From contig CAYLIP010000023.1 of the NCBI GenBank assembly GCA_964383855.1, positions 1 through 37,746 of the forward strand: a stretch of 37,746 nt of DNA, written 5' to 3'. The position numbers and the translations under genes were made by a program. The notes beneath the pieces were generated by a model. It was not told where the DNA came from, ran no database searches, and saw only the letters and a program-made list of their open reading frames with translations. This document shows positions 6,877 through 14,029 of the stretch, piece after piece (the first letter of the stretch is position 1; each line of letters opens with the position of its first letter). This DNA is from CAZHAC01 sp964383855. Its GTDB lineage: Bacteria > Chloroflexota > Dormibacteria > Dormibacterales > Dormibacteraceae.

Positions 6877-8535
6877 CTAGGCGGTGGCCGCGGCGGCGGC
6901 CCTTCCCGCCACCCGCCCGGAGAAGAGGCAGCCGCCCAGGAAGGTGCCCTCGAGGGCCCGGTAGCCGTGAACCCCGCCGCCCCCGAAGCCGGCCGCCTCG
7001 CCGGCGGCGTAGAGACCTGGAAGCGGATTCCCATCCGCCCGCAGCGCCCGCCCTTCGAGGTCGGTGGCGAGGCCGCCCAGCGTCTTCCGGGTCAGGATGT
7101 GGAGCCTGACCGCGATCAATGGCCCGGCGGCCGGATCCAGGATGCGGTGAGGCCTGGCCGCCCGCACCAGCCGGTCACCCAGGTACCGGCGGGCGCCGTG
7201 GATGGCCGTCACCTGCAGGTCCTTCGAGTAGGGGTTCAGGATCTCGCGGTCGCGCGCCACGATCTCTCGGGCCAGCCGGCCGGCGTCGATCAGCGGCTCC
7301 TCGGTGAGCGCGTTCATGCCCCTCACCAGCTCGCCCAGGTTGCCGGCGACGACGAAGTCGGCGCCGTGCTCCTTGAACCGCTCGACGGGCTCCGGCGCGC
7401 GCTTGGAGAACCCGCGCCGCAGCACCTGGCGGACCTGGCGGTTGGTCAGGTCGGGATTCTGCTCGGAGCCGGAGAGCGCGAACTCGCGCCGGATGATGGC
7501 CTGCGTGAGAACGAACCAGGTGTGGTCATGGCCGGTGCCGGTGATGTGGGCGAGGGTGCCCAGGGTGTCGAAGCCGGGGAAGAGAGGCACCGGCAGCCGG
7601 TTGCCGAGCGCGTCGAACCAGAGCGAGGAGGGGCCGGGCAGGATGCGGATGCCGTGGTTGTTCCAGATCGGCGCCCAGTTGGCGACGCCCTCGGTGTAGT
7701 GCCACATGCGGTCGCGATTGATGAGCTGGGCGCCGGCTGCCTCGGCGATGCCGAGCATGCGCCCATCGACGTGCTCGGGGACCCCGCTCAGCATGTGCCG
7801 GGGGGCGGGGCCAAGGCTCGGCGGCCATGCCTGACGCACCAGCTCGTGGTTGCCTCCGATGCCACCCGAGGTCACGATCACGGCCTGCGCATTGAGCTCG
7901 AAATCACCCACGGCCGCCCGCGAGCTGGCGGTGCCGCGAGGGGCGGCGCTCGGCTCGAGCACGGTTCCCCGGACTCCCTGGATGGCGGCGCCCGACAGGC
8001 AGAGCTCGTCGACGCGGTGGCGGAAGCGAAGGCTGACGAGGCCGCGAGCCGCCGCCGCTCGGACGCGGCGCGCGAAGGGGGCCATCACGGCCGGCCCGGT
8101 GCCCCAGGTGAGGTGGAAACGGGGCACCGAGTTGCCGTGGCCGATGGCGCCGTAGCCGCCGCGCTCGGCCCACCCCACGATCGGGAACCAGCTCAGGCCC
8201 TGCCCCTTCAGCCAGGCCCGCTTCTCGCCGGCGGCAAAGGCGACGTAGGCCTCGGCCCAGCGCCGGGGCCAGAGGTCCTCGGGGCGGTCGAAGGCGGCGG
8301 TGCCCATCCAGTCCTGGAGGGCCAGGTCGTAGGAGTCGCGGATTCGCAGGCGCCGCTGCTCGGGCGAGTCGACGAGGAAGAGCCCGCCCAGCGACCAGAA
8401 GGCCTGCCCGCCGAGCGAGGCCTCGGGCTCCTGTTCGAGCAGGATCACGCGGCGCCCGGCGTCGGCCAGCTCGGCGGTGGCGACCAGGCCGGCAAGGCCT
8501 GCGCCGACCACGATCACGTCCGCATCAAGGGCCAT
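6877..8535 (-). CDS. FAD-binding dehydrogenase (KstD/fumarate reductase flavoprotein-like)
   Basis: A 552-aa flavoprotein starting with an FAD-binding Rossmann motif (VIVVGAGLAGLVATAELADAG followed by the acidic LLEQE end). The C-terminal FAD contact GLYAAGEAAGFGGGGVHGYRALEG is also present. It resembles the 'FAD-binding dehydrogenase' family (M. tuberculosis Rv0785 type) that is related to 3-ketosteroid dehydrogenase and fumarate reductase flavoproteins. Members catalyse dehydrogenation next to carbonyl groups; the physiological substrate is generally unknown. ATG at 8535 is preferred over GTG at 8538 directly before it. No Pho-box or clear -10 box is seen upstream, so it may be unrelated to the phosphate genes on both sides. 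Confidence 0.85.
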   Translation of the reverse strand: MALDADVIVVGAGLAGLVATAELADAGRRVILLEQEPEASLGGQAFWSLGGLFLVDSPEQRRLRIRDSYDLALQDWMGTAAFDRPEDLWPRRWAEAYVAFAAGEKRAWLKGQGLSWFPIVGWAERGGYGAIGHGNSVPRFHLTWGTGPAVMAPFARRVRAAAARGLVSLRFRHRVDELCLSGAAIQGVRGTVLEPSAAPRGTASSRAAVGDFELNAQAVIVTSGGIGGNHELVRQAWPPSLGPAPRHMLSGVPEHVDGRMLGIAEAAGAQLINRDRMWHYTEGVANWAPIWNNHGIRILPGPSSLWFDALGNRLPVPLFPGFDTLGTLAHITGTGHDHTWFVLTQAIIRREFALSGSEQNPDLTNRQVRQVLRRGFSKRAPEPVERFKEHGADFVVAGNLGELVRGMNALTEEPLIDAGRLAREIVARDREILNPYSKDLQVTAIHGARRYLGDRLVRAARPHRILDPAAGPLIAVRLHILTRKTLGGLATDLEGRALRADGNPLPGLYAAGEAAGFGGGGVHGYRALEGTFLGGCLFSGRVAGRAAAAATA

Positions 8536-8591
8536 CACAAGATCTTGCCGCGGCCGCCTGTCGCGGCGCGAGATGGGACCTTCGCCCCGAC

Positions 8592-8624
8592 TTAGCCCCC
8601 GGTTAACGGGCGCCCCGCTAGCCT
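8592..8624 (+). promoter_or_regulatory. Predicted Pho-box promoter of a short transcript
   Basis: TTAGCC (8592-8597) and TTAACG (8603-8608) are 11 bp apart. They are followed by exactly 10 bp and a TAGCCT -10 box (8619-8624), the same geometry as the pstS and pstB promoters. Transcription should begin near 8630 and meet a strong terminator within about 60 nt. Confidence 0.6.
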
Positions 8625-8629
8625 CGTTG

Positions 8630-8698
8630 GTGGAAACACACTCCTCCGTCCTGTTGAGCCGGGGCCCACCAGGCCCCGGCTCTTTTCCCGTTTCTTAA
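8630..8698 (+). ncRNA. Short Pho-driven transcript (about 57 nt) or leaderless 22-aa leader ORF
   Basis: Between a Pho-type promoter and a strong intrinsic terminator lies a transcript of about 57 nt (roughly 8630 to 8687). It could be a small RNA. Alternatively a GTG at 8630, 5 nt after the -10 box, opens a 22-codon ORF (VETHSSVLLSRGPPGPGSFP, then VS and TAA at 8696-8698) that runs through the terminator hairpin. Translation of that ORF could then keep the hairpin from forming, as in transcription attenuation. No known sRNA or peptide family is recognised. Confidence 0.4.
8656..8686 (+). terminator. Strong intrinsic terminator
   Basis: GAGCCGGGGCC (8656-8666) pairs perfectly over 11 bp with GGCCCCGGCTC (8672-8682) around a CACCA loop, and TTTT follows directly. 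It reads on the plus strand and ends the short transcript from the Pho-type promoter 30-60 bp upstream. Confidence 0.8.
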
Positions 8699-8716
8699 CC
8701 GGTGGTCCCGTATCCT
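8684..8716 (+). promoter_or_regulatory. Second Pho-like promoter, before the 52-aa ORF
   Basis: TTAACC (8695-8700), 10 bp, then TATCCT (8711-8716) repeats the layout of the promoter 92 bp upstream. The expected repeat 11 bp earlier is degenerate (TTTCCC, 8684-8689) and overlaps the terminator's T-run. The sequence just after the -10 also resembles that after the first promoter (GTTGG shared). Confidence 0.5.
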
Positions 8717-8730
8717 TGTTGGGGAACAGG

Positions 8731-8889
8731 GTGGGGAAAACCAAAGAGCCGGTGGGCGACGTTCTCGAGCTGCCTCTTTTCGAGCTGCTCGAGGCTGTTG
8801 AATACGTGGCCCGGCATGACGACATGGTGGTCGTGATCCGAGACGGTCAGGTCGCGATCGCAGCCGGGCCGGGCCGGACCCCGGCCTAG
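8731..8889 (+). CDS. Small hypothetical protein, 52 aa
   Basis: A 52-codon ORF starting at GTG (begins VGKTKEPVGDVLELPLFELL, later MVVVIRDGQVAIAAG). Codon third positions are strongly G/C, as in real genes here. The pattern suggests an amphipathic helix followed by a two-strand beta hairpin; I recognise no family. It lies 14 nt after the TATCCT -10 box, giving a leader of about 7 nt with an AGG before the GTG. An in-frame TTG at 8719 is a less likely start. Its end overlaps the end of pstA by 4 bp on the opposite strand. Position beside pst genes and the promoter suggest a phosphate-limitation peptide, which is inference. Confidence 0.5.
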   Translation: MGKTKEPVGDVLELPLFELLEAVEYVARHDDMVVVIRDGQVAIAAGPGRTPA

Positions 8890-9734
8890 GAGAGCCGCGC
8901 CGCCAGGGCGATCTGCCGGCGGAGCACGAGGCGGCTCAGCACGTTGACCGCGAGGACGAGCACGACCAGCACGAGTGCTGCGCCCCAGGCCTCGTGCTGC
9001 AGCTCCGGGTATGGGGTCAGCGCGTACTTGTAGACCACCAGCGGGAGCGCCATCGTGGCCCGGCCGGGATCGGTGTTCAGGATCTGGTTGCCGAAGGCGG
9101 TGAAGAGCAGGGGGGCGGTTTCGCCGCTCGCCCGGGCGACCGCCAGCAGGCAGCCGGTGACAACCCCCGGCATCCCGGCCCGGAGCACGAGCTGGAGCGC
9201 CACCCTCCAGCGCGGCAGACCGAGGGCCAGGCCGGCCTCCCGGATGCCGTTGGGCACCAGGAGGAGGGCGGCCTCGGTGGTCCGGATCACGATCGGCAGC
9301 ATCAGGATGGCCAGCGCCACCGACCCCGAGTAGGCCGAGAAGTGGTGGAAGGGCGCGTCCAGCAGGCCGTAGACGAAGAGTCCGATCGCGATCGACGGAG
9401 CGCCCACCAGGACGTCGCTCGCCAGCCGCACCCACGAGGCCCAGCGGCGGTGGGCGAACTCGGCCAGGTGGACGCCGGCGATAACACCAACCGGGAGCGC
9501 CATCAGGGAGGCCATGCCGACCAGCATCGCGGTGCCGACGATGGCGTGATTGACGCCCGCCCCCGGGATCCCGATCGGGCGGTAGGAGTCGAGGTAGAAC
9601 TCCGGCTTGAGCGCCGCCGAGAGGCCGTTGCTGGCCGTGTACAGCAGCACCAGCCCGAGCGGGACGAGGGCGAGCACGGCCAGGCCGTAGGTGACGGACC
9701 GGGCGATGCGGTCGACCATGAGCCGGCGGTTCAC
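8886..9734 (-). CDS. pstA: Phosphate ABC transporter permease PstA
   Basis: A 282-aa inner-membrane permease with about six transmembrane segments, the first at residues 14-35 (VTYGLAVLALVPLGLVLLYT). The cytoplasmic EAA loop (GIREAGLALGLPRWRVAL) contacts the ATPase PstB. Together with PstC it forms the channel for phosphate delivered by PstS. The GTG at 9734 overlaps the TGA of pstC as GTGA, so I chose it over the internal ATG at 9719. It is the last gene of the minus-strand pst-pho operon, and its stop overlaps the opposing 52-aa ORF by 4 bp. Confidence 0.95.
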   Translation of the reverse strand: MNRRLMVDRIARSVTYGLAVLALVPLGLVLLYTASNGLSAALKPEFYLDSYRPIGIPGAGVNHAIVGTAMLVGMASLMALPVGVIAGVHLAEFAHRRWASWVRLASDVLVGAPSIAIGLFVYGLLDAPFHHFSAYSGSVALAILMLPIVIRTTEAALLLVPNGIREAGLALGLPRWRVALQLVLRAGMPGVVTGCLLAVARASGETAPLLFTAFGNQILNTDPGRATMALPLVVYKYALTPYPELQHEAWGAALVLVVLVLAVNVLSRLVLRRQIALAARLS

Positions 9735-10663
9735 CTGGTCACCGACCTCACGAGCAGAAGCGCGCCCAGGTTCAGGATCAGTGTCACCAGCATGAGGATC
9801 AGCCCCAGCTCGATCAGGGCTGCCGGGTAGAGGCGCCCGGTCGCCTCGGTGAACTCGTTGGCGATCACGGCCGCCAGCGTGTATCCGGGCTGGAGCACCG
9901 AGGGCTGGATGTCGGGACGGTTCCCGATCACCATGGTGACCGCGATCGTCTCGCCCAGCGCGCGGCCGAGGGCGAGCACCGTGGCGCCGAAGATGCCGGG
10001 CCGCGCGGAGGGCAGGATGACCCGCCAGGTCGTCTCCCACCAGGTCGCGCCAAGCGCGAAACTGGCCTCGCGCAGGCCGCTGGGCACCGCCTTGATGACG
10101 TCCCGAGAGACCGCCGCCAGGGTGGGCAGGATCATGACCGCGAGCACCAGGGAGGCGGAGAGGATGCTGGTCTGCCGCGCCGGTGGCGCGAAGAACGGAA
10201 TCCAGCCGGCATGGGCCGCCAGCGGCTGCTCGATGTGGAGGTAGACCCAGGGAGCCATCACGTAGAGGCCCCAGAGGCCGTAGACCACGCTCGGGATGGC
10301 GGCCAGCAGCTCGACGCCGATCCCGATCGTGGCCCGGAACCGCTCGAGGCCGGCCTCGGCCAGGAAGACGGCGACGCCGACCCCGACCGGCACCGCCAGC
10401 GCCAGCGCGATGGCGCTCGTGACCAGCGTTCCGAAGATCGGCGGAAGGGCGCCGAAGACCTGGGTGACGGGGTTCCAGGCCCGGGTCAGGAAGAAGCCGA
10501 GGCCGAAGCGCTCGAAGGCCGGGCCGGCCTGGTAGATGAGAACCCCGACGATGCAGAGCAGGAGCAGCGGCGCCAGTCCCGCCACGATCGCGGTCTCGAT
10601 CCGGAAGGGCTCGCGCGGCGGGCGGGAGACGACCGACGCGCGCGGTTCGGCGACCGCGCTCAA
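9731..10663 (-). CDS. pstC: Phosphate ABC transporter permease PstC
   Basis: A 310-aa permease. A cytoplasmic tail of about 25 residues is followed by six hydrophobic segments (first AIVAGLAPLLLLCIVGVLIY). The EAA loop is GLREASFALGATWWETTWRV, followed by a LGRALGETIAVTMVIG segment typical of PstC. It pairs with PstA in the high-affinity phosphate transporter. The start is TTG at 10663, overlapping the stop of phoB as TTGA. Gene order phoB-pstC-pstA in one tightly overlapped unit is unusual compared with the common pstSCAB-phoU order. Confidence 0.95.
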   Translation of the reverse strand: MSAVAEPRASVVSRPPREPFRIETAIVAGLAPLLLLCIVGVLIYQAGPAFERFGLGFFLTRAWNPVTQVFGALPPIFGTLVTSAIALALAVPVGVGVAVFLAEAGLERFRATIGIGVELLAAIPSVVYGLWGLYVMAPWVYLHIEQPLAAHAGWIPFFAPPARQTSILSASLVLAVMILPTLAAVSRDVIKAVPSGLREASFALGATWWETTWRVILPSARPGIFGATVLALGRALGETIAVTMVIGNRPDIQPSVLQPGYTLAAVIANEFTEATGRLYPAALIELGLILMLVTLILNLGALLLVRSVTR

Positions 10664-11376
10664 GAGGCGACGTCGCCCGGCGCGTCGGTGCGGTCGAGCC
10701 GGTAGCCGATGCCGCGCACGGTCACGATGGTGAAGCCGCCCACGTTCTCGAACTTGGAGCGCAGCCAGCGGACGTGAACGTCGACCGTCTTGCGGTCGCC
10801 GACGAAGTCGGCGCCCCAGACCTGCGTCAAGAGCGCGTCGCGCGAGTACACGCGCCCGGGATGCGAGAGCAGGAAGGAGAGCAGGTCGAACTCGCGCGCG
10901 GTCACCTTCACCTCGCGGCCGTCCACCACCACGCGGCGGGCGGCCCGGTCGATCGCGAACTCGCCGAGGATCTCGCGCTCGGGCGCCGCCGAGGCGCCCG
11001 GGGGCTGCGCCCGGCGGAGAACGGCGTTGACGCGGGCCATCACCTCGCGCACCGAGAAGGGCTTGGTTATGTAGTCGTCGGCGCCCAGCTCGAGACCGAC
11101 GATCTTGTCGACCTCGCTGTCTTTGGCGGTGAGCATGATGATCGGCACCCGGCTCGTCCTGCGCACGGCGCGGCAGACCTCGATGCCGGAAAGGCCGGGG
11201 AGCATGAGGTCGAGGAGGACCAGGTCGGGGCGGCCGGTCTGGGCGGTGCGGACGCCGGTGGCGCCGTCGGCCGCCTCGAGGACGGTGTAGCCGGCCGCGC
11301 TCAGGTTGTACTTCAGCGTCTCGCGGATGCCCTCGTCGTCCTCGACCACCAGCACGCGTCCGGTTGCGTTCGTCAT
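10660..11376 (-). CDS. phoB: Phosphate-regulon response regulator PhoB/PhoP
   Basis: A 238-aa OmpR/PhoB-family response regulator. The receiver domain has the acidic pair VVEDDEG, the phospho-acceptor D56 in LLDLMLPG, and ITKPFS with the conserved lysine. The C-terminal winged helix has TAREFDLLSFLLSHPGRVYSRD and ends KTVDVHVRWLRSKF...VRGIGYRLD. Phosphorylated by PhoR, it should bind 11-bp direct repeats like those found at seven sites here. The ATG at 11376 overlaps phoU's TGA as ATGA. The actinobacterial homologue is usually called PhoP. Confidence 0.93.
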   Translation of the reverse strand: MTNATGRVLVVEDDEGIRETLKYNLSAAGYTVLEAADGATGVRTAQTGRPDLVLLDLMLPGLSGIEVCRAVRRTSRVPIIMLTAKDSEVDKIVGLELGADDYITKPFSVREVMARVNAVLRRAQPPGASAAPEREILGEFAIDRAARRVVVDGREVKVTAREFDLLSFLLSHPGRVYSRDALLTQVWGADFVGDRKTVDVHVRWLRSKFENVGGFTIVTVRGIGYRLDRTDAPGDVAS

Positions 11377-12029
11377 CCCAGCTCCACCACTTCTCCGGTT
11401 TCCAGGAACACGATGTCCTCGGCCACGTTGGTCACCCGGTCGGCGATCCGCTCCAGGTTGTGCGCGACCAGGAGCAGGGTCACAGTGCGGAGAGCCCCGT
11501 CGGCGTCGGTGCCGTCAGCCATCTCGTCGATCAGCTCGTCGAACACCCGGTGGTAGACGCGGTCGATCTCGTCGTCCTTGGCGGCGACCTCGCGGGCCCG
11601 GTCCTGGTCGTGCTCGATCAGCGCGTCCAGGATGTCGTGAACCTGGCGCGAGGCGAGGTCGCCCATGACGCCGAATTCGGCGCGCAGGGGCACCCCGGGC
11701 AGTCCGCACAGGGTGCCCGTCATGCGGGCCACCCGAACCGCGTAGTCGCCGATGCGCTCGAGCTCGGCCGAGATGTAGAGGATTCCCATCACCGTGCGCA
11801 GGTCGCGCGCGACCGGCTGCTGGGTCGCGATCACGGCGAAGCAGCGCTCGCGGATCTGCCGGAACATCTCGTTCAGCGGCTGGTCGCTCAGGCGAACGCG
11901 GTCGGCGCCGTCGGGGTCCCGGTTGCGGAGAGCCTCCAGCGCGGCGTGGATCTGCGCCTCGACCTTGGTCGCCATCCGGACGACCGTCTCGCGCAGCTCG
12001 GCGAGCTCGTGCTCGAACTCCTGTCTCAG
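11373..12029 (-). CDS. phoU: Phosphate signalling protein PhoU
   Basis: PhoU links the Pst transporter to PhoR and damps the regulon when phosphate is plentiful. The two repeats of the family are visible, each with its metal-binding E/D motif: ELERIGDYAVRVARM and NLERIADRVTNVAEDI. The first ATG is at 11975, but the in-frame residues upstream (RQEFEHELAELRETVVR) match the usual PhoU N-terminal helix. The only start-like codon before them is CTG at 12029, which overlaps pstB's stop as CTGA, like the other junctions in this operon. From it the protein is 218 aa, the usual family length. Confidence 0.92.
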   Translation of the reverse strand: MRQEFEHELAELRETVVRMATKVEAQIHAALEALRNRDPDGADRVRLSDQPLNEMFRQIRERCFAVIATQQPVARDLRTVMGILYISAELERIGDYAVRVARMTGTLCGLPGVPLRAEFGVMGDLASRQVHDILDALIEHDQDRAREVAAKDDEIDRVYHRVFDELIDEMADGTDADGALRTVTLLLVAHNLERIADRVTNVAEDIVFLETGEVVELG

Positions 12030-12877
12030 CCGAACCTCCCGGTGATGTAATCCTCGGTCCGCTGGTCCTTCGGGCGGTTGAAGATGTCGACCGTGGGGCC
12101 GAACTCGATCAGCTCGCCGTGCCGGTCCTCGGGGTTCATGAGCATGAAGGCCGTGAAGTTGGCCACCCGTGCCGCCTGCTGCATGTTGTGGGTCACGATC
12201 ACGATCGTGTACTTCTCGACCAGGCGCGCCATCAGGTCCTCGATCTTCAGGGTCGAGATGGGATCGAGGGCGGAGGCCGGCTCGTCCATGAGGATGACCT
12301 CGGGGTTGACCGCCAGGCAGCGAGCTATCGACATCCGCTGCTGCTGGCCGCCGGACAGCGAGACGCCTGGCGCCTTGAGCCGGTCCTTGACCTCGTCCCA
12401 GAGGGCGGCGTCCTGGAGGCTGCGCTCGACCACCTCCTCGACCCGCTTGCGGTTCCAGCCCAGGAGCCGTGGACCGAAGGCGATGTTGTCGTACACCGAG
12501 AGCGGAAAGGGGCTCGGGCGCTGGAAGACCATGCCCACTCGCTGACGCAACTGAAGGAGCCGGGAGGTGGTCAGCACCTCCTCGCCGTCAAGCTGCACCG
12601 AGCCCTCGGCGTGGCTGCCCGGCACCAGGTCGTACATGCGGTTGAAGATGCGCAGGAGGGTGCTCTTGCCGCAGCCCGAGGGTCCGATCAGCGCGGTGAT
12701 CCGCTTCTCGGGTACTTCCAGGTTGATGGCCTTCAGCGCCTGAAACTTGCCGTACCAGAAGGACAGATCGCGAACGGACAGCTTGGCTTCCGGCGCGCCT
12801 TCGACGGCTCTCAGCTCAGGCCTCCGATGGAGCGGCGGCAGCGGGCGGCCGCTCGCGCTGGGTTGCAACCATCCCAA
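12026..12877 (-). CDS. pstB: Phosphate ABC transporter ATP-binding protein PstB
   Basis: This ATPase powers the PstCA permease. Walker A is GPSGCGKST, the signature is LSGGQQQRMSIARCLA, Walker B is VILMDEPASALDP, and the switch His is in VTHNMQQAARVANF. The stretch SFWYGKFQALKAINLEVP marks the PstB type. The start is unresolved. The TTG at 12877 (given here as the outer limit, 283 aa) lies inside the predicted -10 box. TTG at 12868 is a second option. CTG at 12814 gives 262 aa, the normal PstB length, and lies just after the stop of an 18-codon leader ORF, so reinitiation is possible. Confidence 0.93.
   Translation of the reverse strand: MGWLQPSASGRPLPPLHRRPELRAVEGAPEAKLSVRDLSFWYGKFQALKAINLEVPEKRITALIGPSGCGKSTLLRIFNRMYDLVPGSHAEGSVQLDGEEVLTTSRLLQLRQRVGMVFQRPSPFPLSVYDNIAFGPRLLGWNRKRVEEVVERSLQDAALWDEVKDRLKAPGVSLSGGQQQRMSIARCLAVNPEVILMDEPASALDPISTLKIEDLMARLVEKYTIVIVTHNMQQAARVANFTAFMLMNPEDRHGELIEFGPTVDIFNRPKDQRTEDYITGRFG
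12816..12872 (-). CDS. Possible 18-aa leader ORF before pstB
   Basis: ATG at 12872 lies 3 nt after the predicted TAGCTT -10 box and opens an 18-codon ORF (MVATQRERPPAAAAPSEA) ending in TGA at 12818-12816. The in-frame CTG proposed for pstB follows 1 nt later. The peptide has no recognisable family. It may only serve to load ribosomes for pstB, or may be a chance ORF. Confidence 0.3.
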   Translation of the reverse strand: MVATQRERPPAAAAPSEA

Positions 12878-12919
12878 GCTAAGTCGGGCAGGATTAAGGG
12901 CGCGTTATGCCGCTGTTAA
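12876..12919 (-). promoter_or_regulatory. Predicted Pho-box promoter of pstB-phoU-phoB-pstCA
   Basis: On the minus strand: TTAACA (12919-12914), ATAACG (12908-12903) and TTAATC (12897-12892) at an exact 11-bp period, then 10 bp, then TAGCTT (12881-12876). The -10 hexamer and 10-bp gap are identical to those of pstS. The repeats lie in the last codons and stop codon of phoR. Confidence 0.7.
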
Positions 12920-13928
12920 GAGCGGGCAGCGCAATCGAGAAGACCTGGCCGCCGTCCGGAGCGGCCGAGGTCCAGATTCGGCCTCCCATGGCCAGCACCA
13001 GGTGCTTGGTGATGGCCAGGCCCAGGCCGGTCCCGGGCACGTCTCGGGGCCGGGCCCGGTCGACCTTGTAGAAGCGCTCGAAGACGCGGTCCCAGTGCTC
13101 GGGCGAGATGCCGGGGCCGTGGTCGCGGACCGCGATCGCGACCTCATTCTCCGCGCCCCGGGCGGTGAGCTCGATCGCCGAGCCGCCGGGGGAGAACTTG
13201 GCTGCGTTCTCGACCAGGTTGCCGAGCGCCTGCGCCAGCTTGGAGCGGTCGGCGGCGACCGTGAGCCGCTCCTCGGCTGCGATCGTCACCGGCCGGGGCG
13301 CCGCGCGCTCGGCGACCTCGCGGAGCAGCGGCGCGACCGCCACCGGCATCCGCGTGACGGCCATCGCGCCCGACTCGATCTCGGTCAGCTGCCGGAGGTT
13401 GTCGATGATCAGCGCCAGCCGGTCGGTCTCGCCGAGGGCGCGTTCCACGAACCGGCGCTGCGCCGGCGCCGGCGCGTCGGGAAGGCTCTCGACGGCCAGC
13501 CGGAGCGAGGTCAATGGCGTCTTCAGCTCGTGCGCCAGGTTGGCCACGAATTCCTGGCGCACGGTCTGAAGGCGGCGCAGGTCGCTGATGTCGGTCACGA
13601 AGAGCAGCTGGTCGCCGGGCGCCGGCCCGGGGACCACCCGGGTCGCGGCCACCCGCTGTCGGTGGACCAGGCGGGTCTCGCCGTCACGGGCGCCCAACCG
13701 CAGCTGCTCGCCCAGGCTGCCCTCACGCGTCACCTCGACCAGCGGTGCCGGCAGCTGCTGCGGATCGATCCCGAAGTAGGCCCGTGCGGCCGCGTTGGCG
13801 GCCAACACCCGCTCCCGGACGTCGACCAGCAGCGCCATCACCGGCGCGTCCTCAAGCAGGTCCTGGAAAATCTCGCCCGTCTCGGGAGCCGGCTGTCCCG
13901 AACGCTGGCGCCACGATCGCCAGATCAC
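12894..13928 (-). CDS. phoR: Phosphate-regulon sensor histidine kinase PhoR (no membrane segment)
   Basis: A 344-aa sensor kinase that should phosphorylate PhoB. A PAS-like domain (about residues 20-110) is followed by the HisKA box FVANLAHELKTPLTSL and the ATPase domain with N box NLVENAAKFSP, G1 DHGPGI, F box ERFYKVD and G2 GTGLGLAITKH. No transmembrane helix is visible, unlike most PhoR proteins, so it is probably cytoplasmic and senses phosphate through PhoU/Pst. I chose GTG at 13928, which lies 5 nt after a TACTGC -10-like box. A longer frame back to GTG at 14012 would run into the pstS promoter. Its last codons (LNSGITRP) carry the pstB Pho box. Confidence 0.9.
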   Translation of the reverse strand: MIWRSWRQRSGQPAPETGEIFQDLLEDAPVMALLVDVRERVLAANAAARAYFGIDPQQLPAPLVEVTREGSLGEQLRLGARDGETRLVHRQRVAATRVVPGPAPGDQLLFVTDISDLRRLQTVRQEFVANLAHELKTPLTSLRLAVESLPDAPAPAQRRFVERALGETDRLALIIDNLRQLTEIESGAMAVTRMPVAVAPLLREVAERAAPRPVTIAAEERLTVAADRSKLAQALGNLVENAAKFSPGGSAIELTARGAENEVAIAVRDHGPGISPEHWDRVFERFYKVDRARPRDVPGTGLGLAITKHLVLAMGGRIWTSAAPDGGQVFSIALPALNSGITRP

Positions 13929-13933
13929 GGGCG

Positions 13934-13939
13934 GCAGTA
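13934..13939 (-). promoter_or_regulatory. Possible -10 box (TACTGC) of phoR
   Basis: TACTGC on the minus strand ends 5 nt before the GTG proposed as the phoR start, close to the leaderless spacing seen for other genes here. The last base departs from TAnnnT, so the call is weak. Confidence 0.3.
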
Positions 13940-13990
13940 TCGCAGGCGGAGTCGAAGGCCGAGCCTGTGACGCTTTTGCATAAGAACTGG

Positions 13991-14023
13991 ATAACCCTGC
14001 CTTAACCGTCACGGGCCTAGCTT
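13991..14023 (+). promoter_or_regulatory. Predicted Pho-box promoter of pstS
   Basis: ATAACC (13991-13996) and TTAACC (14002-14007) are 11 bp apart, followed by 10 bp and TAGCTT (14018-14023). The -10 ends 6 nt before the ATG, so the pstS mRNA should start at its start codon. This is the reference site for the consensus, because pstS is a classic Pho target. Confidence 0.75.
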
Positions 14024-14029
14024 GCAGGC

